Below, piece by piece: positions 25,312 through 34,410 of a DNA stretch of 64,000 nt (position 1 is the first letter of the stretch; each line of letters begins with the position of its first letter). The translations under genes and the position numbers were made by a program. The notes under the pieces were generated by a model that was given only the letters and a program-made list of their open reading frames with translations, did not search any database and had not been told where the DNA came from. The stretch is from an uncultured Propionivibrio sp. GTDB lineage: Bacteria > Pseudomonadota > Gammaproteobacteria > Burkholderiales > Rhodocyclaceae. The stretch lies in contig NZ_OY762656.1 in assembly GCF_963666255.1 (NCBI RefSeq), forward strand, positions 1,364,001 through 1,428,000. Reading direction: 5' to 3'.

Positions 25312-26591
25312 TCGTATTACTTGCTTTTCTGGTGATGCTGGCACTGTTTGCGATCAACGTGCCTGTGGCCTTCGCCATCAGCGCCGCATCCTTCACCTAT
25401 TTCTTTGTCGCTCAGGATATGTCGGCGGTCATGGTCATCCAGCGCATGGTGGGTACGGCTGAGAACCTACCCTTGCTGGCGATCCCATTCTTCATGATGC
25501 TCGGGTCGGTGCTCAATTACACGGGCATTACGAATCGACTGCTGATCCTCTCGGATGCGCTGTCGGGGCATATGCGCGGTGGTCTGGCGCAAACCAATGT
25601 GGTACTCGGAGCCTTGATCGGCGGTCCCTCAGGGGCCGGTCTTGCGGACGCGGCGATGATTTGCCGCGTTCTGGTGCCGGAAATGGTTAGAAACGGCTAC
25701 GGACGGCCTTTTGCCGCTGCCCTGACGGCCGCCTCGGCGCTGCTCGGGCCGATCCTGCCGCCGGGCATCGGTCTCATCATTTACGGCTTCGTTTCGGATA
25801 CCTCGATCGGCAAGCTCTTTGTCGGCGGTCTCGGGCCGGGCATTCTGCTGACCCTGCTGTTGATGGTCGTCGTCGATATTCTCGCTCGTCGGCGTGGCTA
25901 CAAGCCGACACGCGAGCGCATGGCTAGCCTCGGTGAAATTGGTAAGGCTTCTTTCGGAGCCATCTGGGGGTTGATGCTGATGGTGCTGATCCTGGGTGGT
26001 ATCCGCTACGGAATCTTCACGCCGACCGAGGCCGGGGCAGTGACCTGTATTTACGCGCTGATCGTCGGCATCGCCTACCGCGAAACGACCTGGAAGGACG
26101 TCAAGGTGGCGCTCGCCGAATCGGCTCGGGCCAATGGCGCCATCATGCTGATCCTGATGTCCTCGGCCGGCTTTGCCTGGGTCCTGACCTGGGAGGGCGT
26201 GGCAGCCAATGTGACCGAGATGCTGATGGGGGTGACGACGAGTCCGGTCGTCTTCCTGCTGATCGTCAACGTCTTGCTCGTGATCGTCGGAATGTTTATC
26301 GACGGCAATGCAGCGATCATCGTTCTGACGCCGTTGTTCATGCCGACGGTGCATGCCATGGGGATTGATCCGATTCACTTCGGGATCATGATGATCTTCA
26401 ATCTGTCGATCGGCGCCATTACGCCGCCTTTCGGCACGACGATGCATCTCACCTGCAAGCTGACCGGCGTCAAGCTCGATCAGTTCCTCAAGGAGATCGT
26501 ACCCTTCTATGGCGCATTGTATCTGACGCTGCTTATCACCACGTTCTACCCGCCGCTCTCGCTGGTGCTGGCGAACTGGGTGCCAATGTGA
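25308..26591 (+). CDS. TRAP transporter large permease (DctM family), second system
   Basis: This 427-residue DctM protein has the expected series of membrane helices and hairpins with AIPFFMMLGSVLNYTGITNR, GGPSGAGLADAAM, and the ILPPGIGLIIYG and TPPFGTTMHL transport-site loops. It overlaps dctQ by 4 bp. The zinc alcohol dehydrogenase starts 50 bp downstream on the same strand, so uptake and the first oxidation are probably co-expressed. Confidence 0.95.
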   Translation: MIVLLAFLVMLALFAINVPVAFAISAASFTYFFVAQDMSAVMVIQRMVGTAENLPLLAIPFFMMLGSVLNYTGITNRLLILSDALSGHMRGGLAQTNVVLGALIGGPSGAGLADAAMICRVLVPEMVRNGYGRPFAAALTAASALLGPILPPGIGLIIYGFVSDTSIGKLFVGGLGPGILLTLLLMVVVDILARRRGYKPTRERMASLGEIGKASFGAIWGLMLMVLILGGIRYGIFTPTEAGAVTCIYALIVGIAYRETTWKDVKVALAESARANGAIMLILMSSAGFAWVLTWEGVAANVTEMLMGVTTSPVVFLLIVNVLLVIVGMFIDGNAAIIVLTPLFMPTVHAMGIDPIHFGIMMIFNLSIGAITPPFGTTMHLTCKLTGVKLDQFLKEIVPFYGALYLTLLITTFYPPLSLVLANWVPM

Positions 26592-26641
26592 TCCGCAAAC
26601 CAAGCGGATCAATGGCCGATATTTTTGAAGAGGAGATTGGA

Positions 26642-27706
26642 ATGGAGAAGATGATAGGGTTGGTGAAATCGGCTGCCGGGCAGGGCAACATGGACTTGCG
26701 TGTTCTGCCGGTTCCGGAGCCTGCTGCAAGACAAGTGCAAATCGAAGTGGTTGCCACCGGAATCTGCGGGTCCGACCTGCACATTTACCACTCGGACATC
26801 AATTTGGCAATGAACCTCCCGGTCGTGACTGGCCACGAGTTTTCAGGCGTGGTCACCAAGGTCGGGGAAGGCGTTTCCAAGGTCAACATTGGTGACCGGG
26901 TTTCGGGCATCACCTCGTTCGAGACCTGCGGCGAATGCATCAACTGCAAGACGGGAAAAACCAATATTTGCCAGCACAAGAAACTCATCGGTTACTGGTA
27001 CGACGGCGCCTTCGCCAACTATATTGTCATTCCCGAGGGCAATGTCCAGAAACTGCCGGACAACGTTTCCTTCTATGAAGGCGCAGTGTTGGAACCGTTG
27101 TGCTGCGCGATCGAGGCCGTCATCGAGCTGACCCGTGTCAAGCCGGAAGATATCGTGCTGGTCACGGGGCCTGGGTTGATCGGGCAGCTGACGGCGCAGT
27201 TGGCGCAGCTCTGCGGCGGCCGCGTCATCCTGGCAGGAACCAAGAACGACAAGGCGCGGCTGGCCAAGGCGGTCGAGCAGGGCATTCACTACACGATCGA
27301 TCTCGATGCCACCGATCTTGAAGAAGTCGTGATGACGATGACGCACGGTCAAGGAGCGGATATTGTCTTCGAATGTTCCGGCGCCGGGGCCGCGGCGAGA
27401 ACCGGCCTCAAACTGCTGAGAAAAGGCGGGCAATACACGCAAGTCGGCTTGTTTGGCAAACCGATCGAAATCGATTTCGAGCAGATCGCTTACAAGGAGG
27501 CCAAAGTGACCGGGTCGCTCGGGCAGAACTGGCAAAACTGGAATCTTGCCATCAAGCTGCTCGCGCACAAGCGTATCCACCTGCAGGCGCTTGTTTCTGA
27601 CATTTTGCCGCTCGATCGTTGGCAGGAAGGGTTCCAGAAATTCAAGGATGGTTCCGGTATGAAGATCCTGCTTGAGCCGGTGTCCTATGTGGAGCCGCAG
27701 CGCTGA
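26642..27706 (+). CDS. Zinc-dependent alcohol/polyol dehydrogenase
   Basis: This 354-residue medium-chain dehydrogenase has catalytic zinc ligands Cys42 (CGSD) and His65-Glu66 (GHE), and structural zinc cysteines 96, 99, 102 and 110. A Rossmann domain begins near the VTGPGLIGQLTAQLAQ segment. It is most like sorbitol, threonine or 2,3-butanediol dehydrogenases, so it should oxidise a secondary alcohol of a polyol or hydroxy acid with NAD. ATG 26642 follows GAGGAG. A truncated relative lies at 12554-12679. Confidence 0.9.
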   Translation: MEKMIGLVKSAAGQGNMDLRVLPVPEPAARQVQIEVVATGICGSDLHIYHSDINLAMNLPVVTGHEFSGVVTKVGEGVSKVNIGDRVSGITSFETCGECINCKTGKTNICQHKKLIGYWYDGAFANYIVIPEGNVQKLPDNVSFYEGAVLEPLCCAIEAVIELTRVKPEDIVLVTGPGLIGQLTAQLAQLCGGRVILAGTKNDKARLAKAVEQGIHYTIDLDATDLEEVVMTMTHGQGADIVFECSGAGAAARTGLKLLRKGGQYTQVGLFGKPIEIDFEQIAYKEAKVTGSLGQNWQNWNLAIKLLAHKRIHLQALVSDILPLDRWQEGFQKFKDGSGMKILLEPVSYVEPQR

Positions 27707-28000
27707 AATACGAGTTCTCCGGGGTGCCGCCTGCGTGTGGGCGTCCCGGATGTGTTTCTTCGCAGCATGCGGGCCGGCGAGGCGCCGGCATCGATCATGG
27801 CATTTGGCATCGCGTCATTCCGGTCCGGAAGCTTGCATCGTTGCGCATCAGGCGCCGCGGCTCATGGCAAGCGAATGACAAACGCCTGACTTCGGAAAGT
27901 CCTCGCGTATCGGCCGGAAATCCCGCCGGTTCTCAGGCAAAATCATGACAAACTGGATTCTGCGGTCTGTCATTGCTTACTTGCCAACGAAAGCGCGCTC
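27707..28000. other. Gap with repeated TGACAAAC-like words before the sigma-54 activator
   Basis: No gene is visible. The words AATGACAAAC (about 27876), CATGACAAAC (about 27946) and, inverted, GTCTGTCATTGC (about 27965) occur here. Related ATGACA/TGTCA words also occur just upstream of the sigma-54 promoter at 30129, so they may be binding sites of the activator. This is tentative. Confidence 0.35.
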
Positions 28001-29920
28001 ATGAAGGAAATCGTCGTCATAGCCCCGTACGCCGCGATGGTGGATGTTACGGCCCGCGTCATTGAAACCCACGGACATACCTCGGTGAGCCTCATCGAGG
28101 CCAATATGGACAACGCCGTTGCGAAAGCACACGAGGCGATCCAGCAAGGAGGTAAGGTCATCATTTCGCGGGGCGGCCTGTTTGACCTGATCAAAGCCAA
28201 CGTCCCGGTCCCGGTGGTCGGGGTCAAAGTCACCGCATTCGATCTCATCGAGAGCTTCAGCGCACTGCCGCCGGCCGATCTTGAGGAAACCATCGGCGTC
28301 ATCGGGTTCAAGAATGTCATTGCCGGGGCCGAAAAAATCGCGAAAGCGATGCGCCTCAGCATCTCGCATGTCGAATTGCGGCACAAGGACGAAATCGAAC
28401 TCGAAGTCCTCCGGCAGATCGGCAGCGGCATTCGGGTGTTTCTTGGCGATGGCGATGTCGGCTCGGTGGTCAAGCGAAATGACTGCACATTTTCCCTGGT
28501 GCATTCCGGTAGCGAGGCCGTGCAGGACGCCATCATCCAGGCGAAGGAAATCCTGAACGCGTTGAAGCAGCAGAAGGAAAAGGCGCAGCAATTTGCCACC
28601 ATCATCGATTTTGTCCATGACGGAATCATCGCTGTCGATGCCAGCGGGGTGATTACGGTCTTTAACAGCGCGTCCGAGAAGCTTACGCACTTCAGCAAAC
28701 AGGAAGCGATCGGAAGGAAGATCACCGAGGTCGTTCCCGAGGTCAGGTTGCTCAATGTGCTGGAAACCGTTCGTCCTGAGATCGGCGATATCCAGCAACT
28801 GGAAAACGACACAGTGGTCGCCACCAATCGGGTGCCCGTGATTGTCGATGGTGAGGTGCTCGGCGCCGTGGCGACGTATCAGGACATCACCGAGGTCCAG
28901 AAACTCGAACAGAAAATTCGCATCAAACTTTCGCAAAAGGGCTTCATGGCGCAGTACAGGCTGAGTGACATAATTCATGCTAGCAGCATCATGGCGACCT
29001 GTATCCGAACGGCTGAGAAATTTTCCCACTACGACACATCGGTGCTGATTACCGGGCCATCGGGCGCCGGCAAGGAGCTTTTCGCGCAGGGTATTCATAA
29101 CAACAGCAAAAGAAAGAATTCGCCCTTTGTCGCCATCAACTGCGCCGCCCTGCCCGAGACGCTGATCGAAAGCGAGCTCTTCGGCTATGTCGAAGGCTCC
29201 TTCACCGGGGCAACGAAGAAAGGCAAGCCAGGATTGTTCGAGATGGCGCATGGCGGAACGATTTTTCTCGACGAGATCAGCGAGTTGCCATTGCTCCTCC
29301 AGGGCCGTCTCCTGCGCGTCCTGCAGGAAAAGGAGGTCATGCGCATCGGTGACAACAAGATGATTCCGGTCGATGTCAGAATTATTTGTGCTTCGAATCG
29401 CAGCCTGATCAATCTCGTCAATCAGAAGCAGTTCCGCAGCGATCTCTATTTCCGCATCTCGACGCTGCGATTGAAGATTCCACCGCTGAGCCAGCGCGCC
29501 GACGACATCGAGTTGTTGAGCAGTTACTTCTTGAAGGTCTACAGCAGCAAGTACAAGAAGGGGGCGCTGGCGATCAGCAGCGAGGCGCTCTCTTACCTGA
29601 AAGCGTATGTCTTCAAGGGGAACGTGCGTGAACTCCAGGGAATGATCGAGCGCGCCGTGGTGATCTCCGAGTCGCCGACGATCGAGATAGATGATTTCGA
29701 CGCATCGAGCTATTCCGATGACTATGACATGATGGATGCGGATGATGGCGTTCATTTTCTACCCGAAGGCCATACCCTGAAAGACATCGAATCGGAATAT
29801 ATCGAATACGTCTATCGACGGGCGAACGGTTCCGTCAAGGATGCCAGCGAGATACTGGGTATAGGCCGCTCGACGCTGTGGCGGCACATCAAGGAAAAGA
29901 ATATTCGCCCTGTTTGGTGA
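28001..29920 (+). CDS. Sigma-54-dependent activator with PrpR-type N-terminus
   Basis: This 639-residue regulator has a PrpR-like N-terminal sensor (about 1-180), a PAS domain (about 195-310), a sigma-54 AAA+ domain (about 325-560) and a Fis-type helix-turn-helix at the C-terminus (ASEILGIGRSTLWRHIKEK). Walker A is GPSGAGKE (352-359). The sigma-54 contact loop reads GSFTGA rather than GAFTGA, a tolerated variant. PrpR-type domains bind small molecules directly. It lies between the TRAP-dehydrogenase operon and the transketolase operon, both preceded by sigma-54 promoters, so it probably activates both on sensing a pathway intermediate. Confidence 0.93.
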   Translation: MKEIVVIAPYAAMVDVTARVIETHGHTSVSLIEANMDNAVAKAHEAIQQGGKVIISRGGLFDLIKANVPVPVVGVKVTAFDLIESFSALPPADLEETIGVIGFKNVIAGAEKIAKAMRLSISHVELRHKDEIELEVLRQIGSGIRVFLGDGDVGSVVKRNDCTFSLVHSGSEAVQDAIIQAKEILNALKQQKEKAQQFATIIDFVHDGIIAVDASGVITVFNSASEKLTHFSKQEAIGRKITEVVPEVRLLNVLETVRPEIGDIQQLENDTVVATNRVPVIVDGEVLGAVATYQDITEVQKLEQKIRIKLSQKGFMAQYRLSDIIHASSIMATCIRTAEKFSHYDTSVLITGPSGAGKELFAQGIHNNSKRKNSPFVAINCAALPETLIESELFGYVEGSFTGATKKGKPGLFEMAHGGTIFLDEISELPLLLQGRLLRVLQEKEVMRIGDNKMIPVDVRIICASNRSLINLVNQKQFRSDLYFRISTLRLKIPPLSQRADDIELLSSYFLKVYSSKYKKGALAISSEALSYLKAYVFKGNVRELQGMIERAVVISESPTIEIDDFDASSYSDDYDMMDADDGVHFLPEGHTLKDIESEYIEYVYRRANGSVKDASEILGIGRSTLWRHIKEKNIRPVW

Positions 29921-29930
29921 GGCTCGACGT

Positions 29931-29962
29931 CGGCCGTTCCTCCGGAATTCCGGGGGCGGCCG
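29931..29962 (+). other. Strong hairpin after the activator gene
   Basis: CGGCCG (29931-29936) pairs with CGGCCG (29957-29962) around an inner palindrome CCGGAATTCCGG. There is no clean U-tract, but it lies 10 bp after the stop and may end transcription with Rho or act as a 3' stabiliser. Confidence 0.5.
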
Positions 29963-30128
29963 CTTCCCGGCTTTCTTCCGGTCCAATACATCGCTCGGTT
30001 TGAAGGGCGTATCGCCCGATCTTTCCACGAGATTTCTGTGTCATTTTGAAACGGCGTACGCGCTGGGCAGTCCCCATTAGCGTCAATTTGTCACGTCAAT
30101 ACAATGTGTTATTGATATGCAATGGGGC

Positions 30129-30143
30129 TGGTCCGGTTGTTGC
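30129..30143 (+). promoter_or_regulatory. Sigma-54 promoter of the transketolase operon
   Basis: TGGTCCGGTTGTTGC matches TGGCACG-N4-TTGC at nine of eleven positions with correct GG-N10-GC spacing. It lies 131 bp before the transketolase start within a 353-bp gap that holds no gene. TGTCA-type words upstream (near 30040-30090) could be activator sites. Confidence 0.7.
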
Positions 30144-30273
30144 TGATATGGCGTCGAAATCGACTCTCCGCGGCCGCAGGCCGGCTTCAGGCGTATTGGC
30201 GCGGCAGGGTGATTCTTCCGGGGCGCCGGATTTTTCGCGCGTCGATCGTCTACTGATTGAGAAGGAATGTTAG

Positions 30274-31107
30274 ATGGGCCTGAGCAAAGAAGACAAGGAA
30301 CAACTGGAGCAGCGGTGCGCGAAATTCCGTCGCGACCTGATCAAGCTCCTGTACGGCATCCAGACCGGGCACCCGGGCGGATCGCTGTCCTCGACAGAGA
30401 TCATGACAACGTTGTACTTCGACAAGCTGCGCGTCGACCCGAAGAATCCGAAGGATCCGGATCGCGACCGCTTCATCCTCGGCAAGGGCCACGCTGCGCC
30501 GATGCTGTACATGATTCTCGCCGCCCGCGGCTTTTTCCCGCAGGACGACCTCGTCACACTGCGCCAACTCGACAGCCACCTGCAAGGTCATCCCTGCGCG
30601 AAGAAGACCTGCGGCGTCGAGCTCTCGACCGGACCGCTCGGCCTCGGTCTGCCCGCTGGCCTTGGCATGGCCATGGCGGCGAGGCTCGACGGACGCGATT
30701 ACCGCACCGTCGTATTGATGGGCGATGGCGAACTGCAGGAAGGCATCGTCTGGGAAGCCGCGATGTCGGCATCCAAGTTCGCCGCCGACAACCTGCTGGT
30801 CATCGTCGATAACAACGGCGTGCAGCTCGACGGCACCGTCAGCGAGATCATGCCGATGGGCGACATCGGCGCCAAGTGGCGCTCGTTCGGCTGGAACGTC
30901 ATCGAGATCGATGGCCACTGCGTCGAAGCGATCGCCGACGCCGTCGACCTGGCGGCTACCGTCAAGGGCGTACCGACGGTGATCGTCGCCAGGACCGTCA
31001 AGGGCAAGGGCGTCTCCTTCATGGAAGGCAAGAGCGCCTGGCACGGCAAGCCGATCGGCAAGGATGAATATGTAAATGCGATGAAGGAACTGGGGGTGAC
31101 GGCATGA
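30274..31107 (+). CDS. Transketolase, N-terminal (TPP-binding) subunit
   Basis: This 277-residue protein corresponds to the N-terminal third of transketolase. It has the GHPGGSLSSTEI and LGKGHAAPMLY motifs and the thiamine-diphosphate signature GDGELQEG ending with NN (residues about 150-185). The catalytic remainder is in the next gene, which overlaps by four bases. Split transketolases of this kind occur in several catabolic clusters and often act on unusual ketoses. ATG 30274 follows AAGGAATG. It transfers a two-carbon ketol group between sugars in the cytosol. Confidence 0.93.
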   Translation: MGLSKEDKEQLEQRCAKFRRDLIKLLYGIQTGHPGGSLSSTEIMTTLYFDKLRVDPKNPKDPDRDRFILGKGHAAPMLYMILAARGFFPQDDLVTLRQLDSHLQGHPCAKKTCGVELSTGPLGLGLPAGLGMAMAARLDGRDYRTVVLMGDGELQEGIVWEAAMSASKFAADNLLVIVDNNGVQLDGTVSEIMPMGDIGAKWRSFGWNVIEIDGHCVEAIADAVDLAATVKGVPTVIVARTVKGKGVSFMEGKSAWHGKPIGKDEYVNAMKELGVTA

Positions 31108-32069
31108 GCGCAAGCATGACAATGGCAACAACCAAGAGAGCCATCCGCGACGTCTATGGCGAGACGCTCGCGCAACTCGGGCGCGAGAATCCAGACATCG
31201 TCGCGCTCGATGCCGACGTCGGCAGTTCGAGCAAGAGCATCATCTTCGGCAAGGAATTCCCGCAACGCTACTACAACGTCGGCGTCGCCGAAGCCAACAT
31301 GGTCGCCATGGCCGCTGGCCTCGCCACCGCCGGCAAGATTCCCTTCGCCAACACCTTCGCCGCCTTCATGGTCTTGCGCGCCGCCGACCCGGTACGCAGC
31401 CTGATCGCCTACACCGGCCTCAACGTCAAACTCGCCGGCACCTACGCCGGACTCTCCGACTCGTATGACGGCGCCAGTCACCACGCCATTGCCGACATCG
31501 CCTTCATGCGCGCGCTGCCGAACATGACGGTGGTCTCGGTCTCCGACCCGGTCGAGGCCGAACTCGCCACGCGCGCGGTCGCTGCCCACAAGGGCCCGGT
31601 CTATCTGCGTCTGAGCCGCGCCGAAGTGCCGGTGATCCTCGACAAGGCACGCTACAACTTCGAAATCGGCAAGGGCGTCACGCTCGTCGAAGGCGGCGAC
31701 CTGACCATCGTCGCCACCGGCTACATGCTGGTCAAGGCGCTCGAAGCCGCCGAGATTCTGGCCAAGCGCGGCATCAAGGCGCGTGTCGTCAATATCCACA
31801 CGATCAAGCCGATCGACGTCGGCTTGTTGCTCCAGTGCGCACGTGAGACCGGCGCCATTGTCACGGCAGAGGAGCACAACGTCTACGGCGGCCTCGGCAG
31901 CGCCGTCGCCGAGGTGCTGAGCCGGCAATGTCCGGTACCGATGGAATTCGTCGGCATCGAGGACACCTTTACCGAATCGGGCGATTACGAGAAGCTCCTG
32001 CTGAAATACGGGCTCTCTGCGTCTCGCATTGCTGCGCGCGCAGAAGTTGTCCTACAACGAAAAGCCTGA
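31104..32069 (+). CDS. Transketolase, C-terminal subunit
   Basis: This 321-residue protein carries the pyrimidine-binding and C-terminal domains of transketolase. The conserved glutamate that activates thiamine diphosphate is in NVGVAEANMVAMAAG, and KGPVYLRLSRAEVP and TAEEHNVYGGLGSAVAE are family blocks (given in part). It overlaps the N-terminal subunit gene by four bases, so the pair forms one heteromeric enzyme. The isomerase gene follows after 74 bp. Confidence 0.94.
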   Translation: MSASMTMATTKRAIRDVYGETLAQLGRENPDIVALDADVGSSSKSIIFGKEFPQRYYNVGVAEANMVAMAAGLATAGKIPFANTFAAFMVLRAADPVRSLIAYTGLNVKLAGTYAGLSDSYDGASHHAIADIAFMRALPNMTVVSVSDPVEAELATRAVAAHKGPVYLRLSRAEVPVILDKARYNFEIGKGVTLVEGGDLTIVATGYMLVKALEAAEILAKRGIKARVVNIHTIKPIDVGLLLQCARETGAIVTAEEHNVYGGLGSAVAEVLSRQCPVPMEFVGIEDTFTESGDYEKLLLKYGLSASRIAARAEVVLQRKA

Positions 32070-32143
32070 GACGACGGCACCAAAAAACAATTCGGCCAGT
32101 TGGGCCTCATTATTTTGCGAGTCACCCCTTCGCGGAGATACGA

Positions 32144-32923
32144 ATGCCAAAATTTGCAGCCAATTTGAGCATGCTGTTCAACGAAATTCCGTTCATGGAC
32201 CGTTTTGACGCCGCAGCGGCAGCCGGCTTCAAGGGCGTGGAATTCATGTTTCCCTACACTTTCGATGCAGAAAAAATTGCCGAAAAACTTTCGGCAAACA
32301 AGCTAGCGATGGTGTTACACAATCTACCCGCTGGCAACTGGGACGCCGGCGATAGAGGACTTGCCTGCGACCCGACTCGGATCGGCGAATTTCAGGACAG
32401 CGTTGGCACAGCCATCGCTGTTGCCAAGACACTCGGTGCGAAACAACTCAACTGCATGGCGGGGAAAACACCACTCGGCATTGACGCTGATACCGTTCGT
32501 GCAACGTTTGTCACCAATCTCAAATTCGCCGCAAGCCAGCTCAAGAACGAAGGCATCCGGTTAGTCACAGAACCGATCAATTACCGCGACATGCCTGGCT
32601 ATTACCTGAACTTTAGTCGCCAGGCGTTGGACATCATTCGCGAGACCGGTTCCGACAATCTATTCCTGCAGTATGACATCTACCATATGCAGCGCATGGA
32701 AGGCGAGCTCGCAGGTACGCTCCAGGCCAATTTGCCGATGATCAAACATCTGCAACTGGCCGACAATCCTGGGCGTTTGGAACCTGGAACAGGGGAAATT
32801 AACTACCGCCACCTGTTTCGCCTCATCGACGACGTTGGCTACGATGGATGGATTGGCTGCGAGTACAAACCGAAGACGACAACGCTGGAAGGACTCGGTT
32901 GGATCAAATCACACGGTTTTTAA
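32144..32923 (+). CDS. hyi: Hydroxypyruvate isomerase family protein
   Basis: This 259-residue TIM-barrel protein matches the Hyi family: MPKFAANLSMLFNE at the start, TEPINYRDMPGYYL with a metal-binding glutamate, LQYDIYHMQRMEG and GEINY. Hyi interconverts hydroxypyruvate and tartronate semialdehyde; the close relative OtnI isomerises 2-oxo-tetronates, so the substrate is uncertain. It is more AT-rich than its neighbours. ATG 32144 follows GCGGAGA. The downstream reductase could use its product directly. Confidence 0.9.
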   Translation: MPKFAANLSMLFNEIPFMDRFDAAAAAGFKGVEFMFPYTFDAEKIAEKLSANKLAMVLHNLPAGNWDAGDRGLACDPTRIGEFQDSVGTAIAVAKTLGAKQLNCMAGKTPLGIDADTVRATFVTNLKFAASQLKNEGIRLVTEPINYRDMPGYYLNFSRQALDIIRETGSDNLFLQYDIYHMQRMEGELAGTLQANLPMIKHLQLADNPGRLEPGTGEINYRHLFRLIDDVGYDGWIGCEYKPKTTTLEGLGWIKSHGF

Positions 32924-32957
32924 TCCGCGCACTTTTCATACAAGGATGGAAACAGAC

Positions 32958-33842
32958 ATGAAAACAATTGGATTTATCGGACTGGGCATCATGGGACGCC
33001 CGATGGCGAAGAACCTGATCAAGGCGGGCTACTCGCTCATCGTCTATGACAAGTTCGCCCCCACCGACGACCTCGTCGCGCTCGGCGCCACCGCCGCGCC
33101 GTCGAACAAGGCCGTCGCCGCTCAAAGCGACGTGATCATCACGATGCTGCCGAACTCGCCGCACGTCAAAGACGCCGTCATGGGCGCCGACGGCGTGCTC
33201 GACGGCGCCAAGCCCGGCACGATCCTCGTCGACATGAGTTCGATCGCCCCGGCGGCCTCGCAGGAAATCTGCGCAGCCTGCCAGGCCAAGGGCGTCGTCA
33301 TGATCGACGCGCCGGTCTCCGGCGGCGAACCGAAGGCGATCGACGGGACGCTGGCGATCATGGTCGGCGGCGACGCTGCCGCTTTTGAAACGGTCAAGCC
33401 GCTGCTCGACAAGATGGGCGCATCGGTCGTGCGCGTCGGCAACATCGGTGCCGGCAACGTCACCAAGCTTGCCAACCAGATCGTCGTCGCCCTCAACATT
33501 GCCGCAGTCTCCGAAGCCTTCGTGCTGGCGACCAAGGCCGGCGTCAATCCCGAAGCCGTCTTCAACGCCATCAAAGGTGGCCTCGCCGGCTCAACGGTGA
33601 TGAACGCCAAGGTGCCGATGATGCTCGACGGCAACTTCAAGCCCGGCTTCCGCATCGAATTGCACATCAAGGATCTGCAGAACGCCCTCGACACGGCCCA
33701 CGCGCTCAACGTCGCGACGCCGCTGACGGCCAACGTCATGGAAACGCTGCAAGCCCTCAAGTGCGACGACATGGGCGCCTGCGACCACAGCGCCATCGTC
33801 CGTTTCTACGAGAAGCTCGCTAAGGTCGAAGTACGAAAATAG
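32958..33842 (+). CDS. glxR: 2-hydroxy-3-oxopropionate (tartronate semialdehyde) reductase
   Basis: This 294-residue beta-hydroxyacid dehydrogenase has the GLGIMGRPMAKNL cofactor loop, the substrate loop DAPVSGGEPKA, and the catalytic lysine in GAGNVTKLANQ (about residue 170). It reduces tartronate semialdehyde to D-glycerate with NAD(P)H; relatives act on L-threonate, so assignment rests partly on the hyi gene in front and the glycerate kinase at 22200. ATG 32958 is preceded by AGGATGGA. A terminator follows. Confidence 0.92.
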   Translation: MKTIGFIGLGIMGRPMAKNLIKAGYSLIVYDKFAPTDDLVALGATAAPSNKAVAAQSDVIITMLPNSPHVKDAVMGADGVLDGAKPGTILVDMSSIAPAASQEICAACQAKGVVMIDAPVSGGEPKAIDGTLAIMVGGDAAAFETVKPLLDKMGASVVRVGNIGAGNVTKLANQIVVALNIAAVSEAFVLATKAGVNPEAVFNAIKGGLAGSTVMNAKVPMMLDGNFKPGFRIELHIKDLQNALDTAHALNVATPLTANVMETLQALKCDDMGACDHSAIVRFYEKLAKVEVRK

Positions 33843-33863
33843 GAAGCACCGTCACTGCTAACA

Positions 33864-33886
33864 GAGGGGGCGACTAACCCCCTTCT
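33864..33886 (+). terminator. Terminator after glxR
   Basis: GGGGG (33866-33870) and CCCCC (33878-33882) form a short strong stem with a 7-base loop, extended by AGA/TTCT pairs and followed by TTCTATAA. It lies 23 bp after the glxR stop and ends the operon. Confidence 0.7.
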
Positions 33887-33962
33887 ATAAATCATGAGTA
33901 ACAGGAACTCCTGCCGACACAATAAATGCAGCAACACTCTCTATGTCGCTGATATTGATCAC
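33885..33962 (-). pseudogene. C-terminal tail of a GntR/FCD regulator (remnant)
   Basis: On the minus strand the 25 codons before the stop at 33885 contain DIESVAAFIVSAGVPVT. The end of the intact regulator at 11729 reads DIESAAAFIISAGVLVT, so the two are clearly related. The DNA-binding domain and the rest of the FCD domain are missing. The remaining frame opens with GTG after an AAGGAGATGAT sequence, but a functional peptide is unlikely. It indicates that the glxR operon once had a neighbouring GntR gene. Confidence 0.8.
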
Positions 33963-34410
33963 ATCATCTCCTTTTGTCGAAAAAAGCTCGGAGCTACCCC
34001 CTTTAGTTGGAGGATGCCATTTTCTTCGGTACGGCAGTTGTCTTGGCCTAACGCAAGCGAGTGATGCAACAAATTACACACATCAACTAAAAGATCAGTT
34101 GGGTAGGGCTATTGAATAGCCGCTGACCGGTACATTGCTGACTGATCTTGGGCGGAGTGCCGAGGTCGGCTTTGGCCGAGGCCCGGTCGTCGGCAAGACC
34201 GGCCATTGTGGTTTGATGCCAAACTCGTCGGCTTTGCTGAGTTTATCGAATTTTGGCCGCCTTCTTGCTTCAGAAGGCGGCTTCTCAGTGCCGCCCTCGA
34301 GTCTATCGACTCAATCCGGAGACATACCAAGTATAAGCCTAATGCTTGTTCAGTTTCTGCTCCGGCCATTCAAGAAGCGGTAACTTCTCCGAAAGCAGGA
34401 AATCCTTCAG
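33963..34410. other. Non-coding stretch with a bidirectional hairpin
   Basis: I see no gene in these 448 bases. GCCGCCTTCT (34256-34265) and AGAAGGCGGC (34272-34281) form a perfect 10-bp stem with a 6-base loop followed by TTCTC. It may be the terminator of a lost gene. Confidence 0.6.

Noticed and set aside
27977-29755. 592-codon open frame on the minus strand
   Set aside because: It is entirely antisense to the sigma-54 activator, whose domains are unmistakable.
33885-33962. Translated 25-residue peptide
   Set aside because: A ribosome-site-like AAGGAG precedes a GTG, but the content is just the tail of a GntR protein, so a remnant is the simpler reading.
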